Positions 8,499 through 15,428 of a DNA stretch of 64,000 nt are shown here, one piece after another. The DNA lies in the NCBI GenBank assembly GCA_017523995.1, contig JAFWUX010000123.1, positions 26,971 through 90,970 of the forward strand. The letters run 5' to 3'. The stretch is from Oscillospiraceae bacterium (lineage in GTDB: Bacteria > Bacillota_A > Clostridia > Oscillospirales > Ruminococcaceae). The stretch's first letter is position 1, and the number at the start of each line of letters is the position of its first letter. Below the pieces are notes generated by a model. That model made no database searches and was not told the DNA's origin. It worked only from the letters and a program-made list of their open reading frames with translations. Both the position numbers and the translations under genes were made by a program.

Positions 8499-8975
8499 AT
8501 GGAATTTCCGGTGAAGGTCCGGTCGCGGCACGCTTCTGCAGCACGCGCCGGAGTGTTCGGCGTCTGCGGAAACAGCGGCGATACAGTCCGGTTCGATTTT
8601 GATGCGGAGTGGGCGGCGTATCCGGAGAAAACGGCGCATTTTGCTATCATCACGCAGGACGGGCGCACGGAGACCGCCGTGACGTTTCAGGGCGATCTCT
8701 GTCCCGTGCCGGTGATCGCGCAGGCTTTACTTGTCGAGATCGGCGTTACGGCAGGCGCAATCCGTACAGCCGCCGCCGCACGGATTCCCTATGCAAAATG
8801 CATCACGGATCTGACGGCGGCGGAACAGGAACCGCTGCAGGATCTCTACAATGTTCTGCTCAGTGAGCTGATGCATCAGCCGGTGCAGCGCCTTTGCAGC
8901 GGCAGGTATCTTGTCAGCGCGGAGGGGGACTATCTTGCGACGGATGCGGGGGATTATCTGATGACGAAGGAGTGA
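8499..8975 (+). CDS. Phage-like protein, 158 residues, paralogue of 9691-10167
   Basis: ATG 8499 follows AAAGGAGGATGAT. The N-terminal half (about 30-60) carries VRFDFDAEWAAYPEKTAHFA, the same pattern as VTFAFDAEWDAYPVKTARAV in the gene at 9691-10167; both proteins are exactly 158 residues. This FDxxWxxYxxKTA pattern is, as I recall it, common in hypothetical proteins near tail genes of Firmicute prophages, possibly baseplate or receptor-binding accessories. It opens a tight five-gene run that ends in an endolysin. A specific function is not assignable. The 217-bp gap upstream holds the terminator at 8325 and no clear promoter. Confidence 0.6.
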   Translation: MEFPVKVRSRHASAARAGVFGVCGNSGDTVRFDFDAEWAAYPEKTAHFAIITQDGRTETAVTFQGDLCPVPVIAQALLVEIGVTAGAIRTAAAARIPYAKCITDLTAAEQEPLQDLYNVLLSELMHQPVQRLCSGRYLVSAEGDYLATDAGDYLMTKE

Positions 8976-8978
8976 AAT

Positions 8979-9698
8979 ATGGCAGACAGAAAAATCAACA
9001 CCGGTCTGACCGAAGCGGAGGTGCATGCCGCATTTTACCGCGCGCTGCATGATCTGACGGATGAACAGATCACGCAGCTGCTCTCTGCGGAGCGGGACAG
9101 CCGGCAGCAGGGCGATGCCGCACTCGAAAACGATCTTGCGCGGCTCGATACTGCATGCAGCACAGTACAGGCGGCACTGACCGGCGAAATCAACGGCGGT
9201 GCGAAAAATCTGATGCAGCTGACCGGTGAGAATGTCACCGGCTACGGCGTCTCCTGCGTTTTTGATCCGGAAGCGGGCACGATCACGCTCAACGGCGTGA
9301 ATCCGGATAAAAAGTGCACGGGCTCGTTTAATGTGCAGGTCGCCGATCCGGTGAACATGGCGCTCACGGCTGGCAAAGCATATCACTTTATGTGTGACGG
9401 CACCTCGAATGACACCTACGGCATCTACATTTACAAATCCGGCGCGACCCCGATGACGCAGTGGGACTGCTTCACAAATACCGACGCCGACTGGAATCCG
9501 GTGTGGAGCACTTCAAACGGATTCCGTCTGTTTGTCCGCAGCGGCACGGTGGTTGACAATGTGGTGCTGCGCCCGATGATCTGCACGGCGGAGGACTGGG
9601 CGATTTCAGAGCAGTTTGTGCCGTTTTGCCCGAGCCTTCCGGCGCTCTACCGCATGATTCAGGCGCAGTACCGCAGAACGGAGGGTGCAGATGCCTGA
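8979..9698 (+). CDS. Phage tail-fibre-like hypothetical protein
   Basis: 239 residues, starting three bases after the previous stop, with AAGGAG six bases before the ATG. The first about 70 residues are helical and probably coiled (LTEAEVHAAFYRALHDLTDE, then DSRQQGDAALENDLARL). The rest is beta-rich, with Gly/Asn/Thr patches such as VTGYGVSCVFDPEAGTITLNG, resembling fibre tips or carbohydrate-binding jelly rolls. An N-terminal coil plus C-terminal beta domain fits a trimeric tail fibre; this is inference. It overlaps the next gene by eight bases. Confidence 0.5.
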   Translation: MADRKINTGLTEAEVHAAFYRALHDLTDEQITQLLSAERDSRQQGDAALENDLARLDTACSTVQAALTGEINGGAKNLMQLTGENVTGYGVSCVFDPEAGTITLNGVNPDKKCTGSFNVQVADPVNMALTAGKAYHFMCDGTSNDTYGIYIYKSGATPMTQWDCFTNTDADWNPVWSTSNGFRLFVRSGTVVDNVVLRPMICTAEDWAISEQFVPFCPSLPALYRMIQAQYRRTEGADA

Positions 9699-10167
9699 GA
9701 TCAATGTCACGGTGCAAAACCGGATCACTGCCGCAGCGGGGCATCCTGAGATCGTCTGCGGCAACAGCGACTATGCGGTCACATTCGCGTTTGATGCGGA
9801 GTGGGATGCCTATCCGGTCAAGACGGCGCGGGCGGTCTGGCGCGATCTGGATACGGGGGAACGCTGCTGCACGGAGCTCCTGTTCGAGGGCAGCCGTGTG
9901 GAGCTGCCGCCGTTCTACCGCACGAATCAGATTCTGCTCGGGGTCTATGCGGGCGATATCCGGACAACTGTGCCCGTGCGGATTCCGTGCTGTGCGGGAA
10001 TCTGCGGCGATGCGGTGCATCCCGATCCGCCGCCGGATATCTACACGCAGCTTCTCCGCTATCAGGAGCGGCTGCTGACCGAACAGACCTGTGCCGGTTC
10101 CGCGGCTGAGTTTTCGCAGGGCACTGCCGGAATCAGCGGAACCCCGATGAATGAGGAGGCGATCTGA
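9691..10167 (+). CDS. Phage-like protein, 158 residues, paralogue of 8499-8975
   Basis: Start placed at ATG 9691 (GAGG at 9681-9684, six-base spacing), not the GTG at 9685; this gives 158 residues, the same length as its paralogue. The shared region is VTFAFDAEWDAYPVKTARAV near residues 30-50, followed by a similar PPFYRTNQILLGVYAGDIRT versus ALLVEIGVTAGAIRT segment. It overlaps the 3' end of the fibre-like gene and its last base is the first base of the next ATG. Probable structural component of the same phage-derived assembly; function inferred from context only. Confidence 0.55.
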   Translation: MPEINVTVQNRITAAAGHPEIVCGNSDYAVTFAFDAEWDAYPVKTARAVWRDLDTGERCCTELLFEGSRVELPPFYRTNQILLGVYAGDIRTTVPVRIPCCAGICGDAVHPDPPPDIYTQLLRYQERLLTEQTCAGSAAEFSQGTAGISGTPMNEEAI

Positions 10168-10763
10168 TGGCAGAAACAAGAGCAATCAACAGCGCGGCGG
10201 ATTTGTATGACGTTCTGCAGGCGAGCGGGCTCTATGACCGCGTGGTGATGAGCACCTCGGGCGTTGTTGTGACCTGCTATGATGCGGCGGGGCATCCGGT
10301 GCTCCGCACTGAAAGCAGCACGGATATCGCAGGCTATGCGGATGCAGATCACGCAATCCCCGGGACATCGCTCGGCAGAATCACGCATGCATATCTCTGT
10401 GAATCCGGCGTGATTCTGGAAAAATATTATGACGGTGTGCTGCGGGTTGTTTACGCGCTGACAAAGACAAATACCGGCGAACCCGCGCTTGCCGTGCTGG
10501 ATGTGATCGAAGAAGTCTGGAACGCGGTGACATGGGGCGATGAGCCGCCGCTGAACAGCAAGATCATGCCTGTCCGCAAGGCGAATCAGTATGCGCTGCT
10601 GCCCTTTGTGACGAATGCTTCCTACGGCATCAATTCGTATACGCCGGATGCATTCTATGCGGCTGTGACACCGGGCAGCAAGCTCCCGCGCAGCTTTGTC
10701 ATGCACGGGACAAAGTGGTTTGCGGTCAGCAATATCGTTCTGCGGGACGGCACCGCCGGATAA
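10167..10763 (+). CDS. Hypothetical protein of the phage-like cluster
   Basis: 198 residues; the ATG overlaps the preceding stop by one base and follows GAGGAGGCGATC. Sequence is mixed alpha/beta with no signal peptide, membrane segment or motif I recognise. The N-terminus AETRAINSAADLYDVLQASG looks like a short helical docking region. Its place between paired 158-residue proteins and an endolysin suggests a tail or baseplate accessory, but nothing in the sequence proves it. Confidence 0.45.
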   Translation: MAETRAINSAADLYDVLQASGLYDRVVMSTSGVVVTCYDAAGHPVLRTESSTDIAGYADADHAIPGTSLGRITHAYLCESGVILEKYYDGVLRVVYALTKTNTGEPALAVLDVIEEVWNAVTWGDEPPLNSKIMPVRKANQYALLPFVTNASYGINSYTPDAFYAAVTPGSKLPRSFVMHGTKWFAVSNIVLRDGTAG

Positions 10764-10881
10764 TCCGCACGAGCGCCGGTTTGTCACCGTTTGCGCGGAT
10801 TCTGCATATCCTGATATCACGGGGCAGCGCTGAAATTCCGCATCTGCGGGCGCTGCTCCGCCGATAGAAAGGATGAGCAGA

Positions 10882-11586
10882 ATGTTCAAACCGAGACTGA
10901 CAAAACCTGAGAGCGGCAATCCCTATTACAACACCGTCGCGAACGGCGGATATTCGACGGCGATCGTCGGCAGCCCGCGCGATGCAGGCTGCAATGTGCT
11001 CGCGAACTGCGTCGGATACGCGGCGGGCAGATTCAACGAAATCCTTGCGCAGGGGCGGTTCGTCTATTTCAACTATCCGCCGAACGCCGAGGATTTCTAT
11101 GATACGGCGATCTCGCAGGGGCTGGAAACCGGCAGCACACCGCGGCTCGGCGCGATCATCGTGTGGGCAAATGGCAGAACGTGGACATCTGCGGACGGCG
11201 CCGGACACACCGCGGTTGTCGAGCAGATCAACACCGACGGCAGCATCGTGACCTCGGAAAGCGGCTACGGCTCTGCGACATCGTTCTGGACATCGTACCG
11301 CGAGAACACAAACGGCAACTGGGGCGCCGGTTCGCAGTACCGGTTTCTCGGCTTTGTCTATCAGCCCGACACCGTGCCGGCGGGGCTGATCCGGAAGGGC
11401 GATTCCGGCGCGGCTGTTCGCTGGATGCAGGAGAAGCTCTGTATCCACGGCTATCTGCGCAGCTCGGAGATCGACGGCTATTTCGGCAGAATCACGCTCG
11501 GCGGGCTGCTCGCGTTCCAGTACGAGCACCGCCTGACCGTTGACGGCATCTGCGGCCCCGCGACCAAAGCCGCCCTGATCGCCTGA
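10882..11586 (+). CDS. Endolysin: CHAP peptidase/amidase plus peptidoglycan-binding domain
   Basis: Start at ATG 10882 (GAAAGGA eight bases upstream); the ATG at 10873 lies inside that site. 235 residues without a signal peptide. Residues about 20-155 are a CHAP domain: catalytic Cys in NVLANCVGYAAGRF and His in GAGHTAVVEQINTDGS. CHAP enzymes cut peptidoglycan stem peptides or the MurNAc-L-Ala amide. Residues about 165-235 are a PG_binding_1 repeat (IRKGDSGAAVRWMQEKL ... FGRITLGGLLAFQ ... GICGPATKAAL). No holin gene is visible beside it. It closes the phage-like cluster. Confidence 0.85.
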   Translation: MFKPRLTKPESGNPYYNTVANGGYSTAIVGSPRDAGCNVLANCVGYAAGRFNEILAQGRFVYFNYPPNAEDFYDTAISQGLETGSTPRLGAIIVWANGRTWTSADGAGHTAVVEQINTDGSIVTSESGYGSATSFWTSYRENTNGNWGAGSQYRFLGFVYQPDTVPAGLIRKGDSGAAVRWMQEKLCIHGYLRSSEIDGYFGRITLGGLLAFQYEHRLTVDGICGPATKAALIA

Positions 11587-11685
11587 GCAAGGCAGGCAGT
11601 GCCTGCATCCGATATGCGAAAGTCCGAATGATTCAGAATAAGAAATGAAGCACTGTGTCCCGATCGAGGGAACAGAATATAATGA

Positions 11686-11725
11686 AAGCCGCCAAATCAA
11701 CGCAATTACGCAGATTTGGCGGCTT
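11686..11725. terminator. Stem-loop terminator, inverse copy of 2995-3034
   Basis: AAGCCGCCAAATC / GATTTGGCGGCTT with a 14-nt loop, lying between the endolysin (plus) and the sortase operon (minus). It belongs to the composite repeat: the 60 bp before it (AGTCCGAATGATTCA...) recur before the stem at 21176. Confidence 0.6.
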
Positions 11726-11745
11726 CATTCTATTTATACATAAAC

Positions 11746-11821
11746 ATGGGGTCTGGGGTCAATGACCCCAGCAGGGGTTTGGGGACGGAGTCCCCATTAC
11801 AAATCATCGCGCAGCGATACC
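11746..11821 (+). repeat. Composite intergenic repeat, copy B (diverged)
   Basis: Same three-hairpin plan as the other copies (TGGGGTCA/TGACCCCA, GGGGAC-GGA-GTCCCC, ATCGC-GCA-GCGAT), but the first two stems have changed with compensating bases. It ends one base before the stop codon of the membrane-protein gene at 11822. Confidence 0.75.
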
Positions 11822-12721
11822 TCAGTGCTTCGCGGCGCGGACAACCTCGCGCTTGTGGCGGCGGAAACGGATCAGTGCAAAGATCGCATAGAGCACCGCC
11901 GCAGCGATGATGCCGCCGATTGCCGTACAGATCAGCGCCTTGGTGTTTGCATAGAGATAGCCGGTGACGGCTGCGTAGGTCTGGTCGGTCTTGACGGCAA
12001 AGCGGTCAAACCAGCGCGTATGATGCAGCCATGCGGTCGGGATCAGCACGAGCAGCGAGGAGATCAGTGATGCCGTGGCGCACCAGTAAAAGCCGTCGCC
12101 GCGTGCGTGGAAGTTTGCGAGGAAGATCAGACCCGCAAAGAGGATGACAGCCGCGATCATTGCGAGCGCCGCAACGCCTGCCCACGGGACATAGACCTTT
12201 GCTGCCTTGACGACACCCGCATCATTGAGCGAGCCGAACCGGAACACATCGCAGGCTGTGAGGATTGTCTGCTTTGCGGCGTTTGTCGCCGAACGGACTG
12301 CCTCCTCAAAGGTCTCATCCTGCTCGACGCTGTGCTCCTTTGCGTAGGATTCAAAGAAGCCGCGGATATCAGATTCAAGCTGCGAGAAATCCGGCTGCAC
12401 ACCGAGACTTGCGGTATCGCCGCGCAGATAGGCAAAGCCATTTGTGACGGTGTCGCGGATGATCGGCGTGAGTTGTTCCTCGGTGATGGATGCCGCGTAG
12501 ACATCCGCCGGAATGCCGGTTGTGCTTTCCTGCTGACGGACTGTTGTTTCAAGCGCACTGTGCACACGCGCTGCAAGCTCCTGTGTTTCGACAATGGAAA
12601 GCGGCGTCTTTGTATCGAGCGCGCAGAAACGCAAAACGCCTGTCACTGCGGCGCCGATCATCACAAAGATCAGCAGCAGCGTGAAAATCACGCTGGCAAT
12701 ATAGGTTGAGGCTTTTGTCAT
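11822..12721 (-). CDS. Four-helix membrane protein, last gene of the sortase operon
   Basis: 299 residues. One membrane helix at about 8-30, a long extracytoplasmic loop (about 35-165) rich in acidic and amphipathic helices, then three more helices (about 170-195, 210-230, 255-280) and a basic tail. I recognise no family. The ATG overlaps the sortase stop by four bases (12718-12721), so it is coupled to the sortase and probably acts with it, perhaps as an assembly or anchoring partner; this is inference from operon position. Confidence 0.6.
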   Translation of the reverse strand: MTKASTYIASVIFTLLLIFVMIGAAVTGVLRFCALDTKTPLSIVETQELAARVHSALETTVRQQESTTGIPADVYAASITEEQLTPIIRDTVTNGFAYLRGDTASLGVQPDFSQLESDIRGFFESYAKEHSVEQDETFEEAVRSATNAAKQTILTACDVFRFGSLNDAGVVKAAKVYVPWAGVAALAMIAAVILFAGLIFLANFHARGDGFYWCATASLISSLLVLIPTAWLHHTRWFDRFAVKTDQTYAAVTGYLYANTKALICTAIGGIIAAAVLYAIFALIRFRRHKREVVRAAKH

Positions 12722-13422
12722 TCTGTGCCTCCTTCCGCCGGTACCTGATTGAAGAACTGCTTTTCGACCGGTACGCAGCGCACGCCGATCCGCTGATCCG
12801 CGCTGCCGAGCACCTGCGGCTTGCAGGTGTAGATCGTCAGGTATTCATCGTCCTTTGCGACGGCAAGATAGCGCTTGTCATCCTTGCTGAATTCAATCTG
12901 CTCGGTGACTTTGTAGGTAAATTTGCCGTACTTCGTGTAGACAAGCACCGTATCGCTGACCTTGACATCGGCAAGCTCCGAGAAGAAGGTGTTGACATGC
13001 GCATCAATGACGGCATTGCCGGGGTTCTCGCCGATGATTGCGGACTGCGTGGAGTGGCATGCGCCGCGTTCGAGCAGCTCCGCGTTGACGCCGTAGTATA
13101 CGCCGACATTGATGCCGACTGAGTCGATTTCGAGCTTTGCATACTGCTCGCCGAAGGTCGGGTAGATGATCTCGCCCTCGGTGTAGGTCTCCTCAGGGAC
13201 ATCCTGTGTGTTGATCTCATTCTCAATGATGTGCAGACCGTCCGTCTGCGCGGTGGTTTTGAGGTTGTCCATAAATGCGATGTTGAGATATTTCTGCAGA
13301 CGGTGTGTCGGTGCCAGATAGTAGCACAGGATCAGGATGCCGCCTGTCAGCAGGAGCAGCAGAAACGGCGAAATGACATAGATCGCCGCGCCGCTGCGCT
13401 TTTTTTCGGTTTGTTCAGCCAT
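12718..13422 (-). CDS. Sortase, class D-like transpeptidase
   Basis: Start at ATG 13422 with AGGAGG about eight bases upstream; 234 residues. One membrane anchor at about 14-36, then a sortase beta-barrel. Catalytic residues visible: His142 in VIDAHVNTFF, Cys200 in LTIYTCKPQ and Arg211 in ADQRIGVR. The order and spacing match class D/E-type sortases, but the usual AGHR is DAHV here. Sortases cleave a C-terminal sorting signal and join the protein to the cell wall or to another subunit. The two genes upstream encode probable substrates. It overlaps the upstream substrate gene by eight bases and the downstream membrane-protein gene by four. Confidence 0.88.
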   Translation of the reverse strand: MAEQTEKKRSGAAIYVISPFLLLLLTGGILILCYYLAPTHRLQKYLNIAFMDNLKTTAQTDGLHIIENEINTQDVPEETYTEGEIIYPTFGEQYAKLEIDSVGINVGVYYGVNAELLERGACHSTQSAIIGENPGNAVIDAHVNTFFSELADVKVSDTVLVYTKYGKFTYKVTEQIEFSKDDKRYLAVAKDDEYLTIYTCKPQVLGSADQRIGVRCVPVEKQFFNQVPAEGGTE

Positions 13423-14230
13423 TCGATTGGTCCTCCTGTCTGCCTGTCCGGCGGAGCATGACCGCAAAGCCGCCGAGTGCGAGCAGAATCATCGCCGAGC
13501 CGCCGAGCACGGGAACTGTGGTGTTCCAGCCGGTCGGATCGACGGATGTTCCGAGGGTTGCGGAGTCGATCAGTCTGCCGTTTTTGTCGCGCACCTGAAA
13601 CCGGAGCGAATCGACATCCTCCACGGAGAGGTTCATGCCCATTTCCTGCCCGAGTTCGACGAGTCCGCCGGCGATTTCCTTCTTCTGCTCAGGTTCAAGC
13701 TGCCTGATGAGACTGCTGCGTTCCTCCGGCGTGAGATGCACGAGAAATGCGGCGCGTTCATCCTCGGAAAGGCTGTCAAGATATGCGCGCTTTTCCTCGA
13801 GCGACATTTCGGCAAAGGGCTTTTCGGGTTCCTTCGGCGGAACATATGCCGGTGCCTCCGGATCGGCTTTCATTTGCGCATCCATTTCCGCATATTTCCG
13901 CTTTAACAATTCCACCGGTGTATTGGTCGCGATGGAATATGCGTTCCAGATTCCGTCCTGTCCTTCTTCGCGGATGATGCGCACCCATTCGTCATAGGTA
14001 TTGTATGCGCCGTTCATTTCCATGCCGTTTTCATCGCGGTAGGTGTCAGGGGAATTCGCATTGTTGCGTGTTGTTGTAATAAAGGATTGCGGCATGCCGA
14101 TCTCCTCGAGTGCGCGGTAGATATCCTCCTCAGTCGCCTGCGATGCGGCGGAGACAGGGGATGTCAGCAGCGTGAACGCCGCGCAGAGACTCAGCGCTGC
14201 TGCAGCGATCTGCCTGCGGTGTGTTTTCAT
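13415..14230 (-). CDS. Secreted protein with VPVLG-type C-terminal sorting signal (sortase substrate 2)
   Basis: 271 residues. Signal peptide (about 1-28, ending SPVSAAS). The mature part has a helical N-terminal module (EEDIYRALEEIGMPQSFI), an acidic helical middle (LDSLSEDERAAFLVHLTPEE) and a conserved domain ending SATLGTSVD. The C-terminus reads TGWNTTVPVLGG, a hydrophobic helix, then RRTGRQ. That is the layout of a sortase signal in which VPVLG replaces LPxTG. It is paralogous to 14227-15090 along its whole length and overlaps it by four bases. Role likely structural on the cell surface; no enzymatic motif seen. Confidence 0.72.
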   Translation of the reverse strand: MKTHRRQIAAAALSLCAAFTLLTSPVSAASQATEEDIYRALEEIGMPQSFITTTRNNANSPDTYRDENGMEMNGAYNTYDEWVRIIREEGQDGIWNAYSIATNTPVELLKRKYAEMDAQMKADPEAPAYVPPKEPEKPFAEMSLEEKRAYLDSLSEDERAAFLVHLTPEERSSLIRQLEPEQKKEIAGGLVELGQEMGMNLSVEDVDSLRFQVRDKNGRLIDSATLGTSVDPTGWNTTVPVLGGSAMILLALGGFAVMLRRTGRQEDQSNG

Positions 14231-15090
14231 GCGTCCTGCTCCTCTCTGCGCTGTCTGCGTGTCAGCAGGATCAGGCCGCCGACTGCGCCGAGGATCATGG
14301 CAGAGCCGCCGAGCACCGGAACGGTGGTGTTCCAGCCGGTATCATCGACCGAGGTGCCGACGCTGGAAACGTCGATCAAAGTGCCGTCGCTGTTGCGGAC
14401 AGAATAATTGATGCCGCTGCCGTCCAGCTGATCGACCGAGATATGCATGCCGAACTGCTCGCCGAGCTGGATGAATCCGCTGGCGATGTTCGCCTGACTG
14501 TCGGTGCTCATCTGCTTGATGACGCTGTTGCGCTCGGTGGTGGAAAGACCTGCGATGAATCCTGCGCGCTCGTTTTCCGGCAGGCTCGCGACGTATTCTT
14601 TTTTCTCATCAAGCGTCATGTTGATAAAGGGCTTTGCGGGCTCGACGGAGACAGCGGGCTTTGCGGGCGCTTCGGTCTGTGCAGGCGCCGGTGCGGTCTT
14701 GCCGCTCTCCGTTGATGCGGCAGCGGGCGGCTGCGTCTGGGCAGGCTGCTGTTCTGCGGCAGATGCCTGCTTGATCTCCTCGCCGGTGACGCCGAACTGC
14801 TTGCCGACCTCGTTCCAGATATCGTCCTCATAGAGCTCGACCATATCCGACCAGACATCGTATGTGAGATAGGTGTCATTGATCTTCATGCCCTCATCGT
14901 CATGCTCGGTGTTCTGATACTGGAGCTTTGCCTCCTGCACCATGGATTCCGGCAGACCGATTCTGCGCATGGCTTCATAGACATCCTCGACGCTTTCCGC
15001 GGATGCGGCAAAGGGCATGGCAGCGCCGCAGAGCAGCACAGCCGCCGCCGCAGAGATTCCTGCGGAAAGTTTTTTGACAGTGTGTTTCAT
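14227..15090 (-). CDS. Secreted protein with VPVLG-type C-terminal sorting signal (sortase substrate 1)
   Basis: Start at ATG 15090 (AGGAG, five-base spacing), not the longer frame beginning at 15189, because the promoter at 15154-15182 lies inside that extension. 287 residues. Signal peptide to about 27 (MPFAASA), helical module EDVYEAMRRIGLPESMV, an Ala/Pro/Glu-rich linker (about 120-150), a helical repeat region like that of its paralogue, then TGWNTTVPVLGG, a hydrophobic helix and RRQRREE. First gene of the four-gene operon. The identical twelve-residue C-terminal motif in both paralogues, next to a sortase, is the main evidence for surface anchoring. Confidence 0.74.
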   Translation of the reverse strand: MKHTVKKLSAGISAAAAVLLCGAAMPFAASAESVEDVYEAMRRIGLPESMVQEAKLQYQNTEHDDEGMKINDTYLTYDVWSDMVELYEDDIWNEVGKQFGVTGEEIKQASAAEQQPAQTQPPAAASTESGKTAPAPAQTEAPAKPAVSVEPAKPFINMTLDEKKEYVASLPENERAGFIAGLSTTERNSVIKQMSTDSQANIASGFIQLGEQFGMHISVDQLDGSGINYSVRNSDGTLIDVSSVGTSVDDTGWNTTVPVLGGSAMILGAVGGLILLTRRQRREEQDA

Positions 15091-15153
15091 AATTGCTCCT
15101 TTCGGTACAAAGGGCATCGGGTTTTGCGGACTGTACAAAACAATCCAGCCTAT

Positions 15154-15182
15154 ATTATAGCACATTCCGCCCCGAATTGCAA
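15154..15182 (-). promoter_or_regulatory. Promoter of the sortase operon
   Basis: Minus strand: TTGCAA (15177-15182), 17-bp spacer ending TGTGC, TATAAT (15154-15159). Confidence 0.85.
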
Positions 15183-15220
15183 CTCTCACCGCGATTTTTC
15201 AGAAAACACACACATTTCCC

Positions 15221-15343
15221 GAATGAGAAATGAGAAGTTAGAAATTAGGAATAAAGGTATCCGCTGCGCGGATGATTGGAATAATATCAATCGTCTGCGA
15301 AGCAGACACCGCAATTTCTCATTCCACATTTCTCATTTCTGAT
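15221..15343. repeat. Inverted-repeat element, empty copy of the S23-gene cassette
   Basis: The left end reads AATGAGAAATGAGAAG and the right end CATTTCTCATTTCTGAT, roughly inverted. Inside are small hairpins ATCCGCTGCGCGGAT and GTCTGC-GAA-GCAGAC followed by ACCGCAA. The right arm matches the right arm of the cassette at 17430-17931 (GTCCGC-GAA-GCGGAC, ACCGCAA, then a CTCACT-type run), but there is no gene between the arms. Confidence 0.75.
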
Positions 15344-15361
15344 TCGCCGCAGGCGGTTGAC

Positions 15362-15390
15362 TTGCATTTTTTGAAAAAGTGTGCTATACT
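15362..15390 (+). promoter_or_regulatory. Promoter of the topoisomerase B-subunit gene
   Basis: TTGCAT (15362-15367), 17-bp spacer ending TGTGC, TATACT (15385-15390). It supports start at ATG 15429 over the ATG at 15399. Confidence 0.8.
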
Positions 15391-15428
15391 AATTAAGTAT
15401 GACTATTTTCAGGAAAGGAACATCTTGC

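Larger units (their letters stand above)
15091..15428. other. Intergenic region with divergent promoters and an empty repeat cassette
   Basis: No gene. It holds the sortase-operon promoter (15154-15182), a small inverted-repeat element (15221-15343) and the promoter of the topoisomerase subunit gene (15362-15390). Confidence 0.85.

Noticed and set aside
6926..8668. 580-codon minus-strand frame over the CorC-type gene
   Set aside because: The plus-strand gene has CNNM, CBS and CorC motifs, a promoter and a terminator. The minus frame reads straight through that terminator and resembles no protein.
8499..11586. A complete prophage
   Set aside because: No integrase, terminase, portal, capsid or attachment repeats are visible and the cluster is only 3 kb.
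15399..15428. Earlier start (ATG 15399) for the topoisomerase ATPase subunit
   Set aside because: It lies nine bases after the -10 box, too close to the transcription start to have a ribosome-binding site; GGAAAGGA serves ATG 15429.
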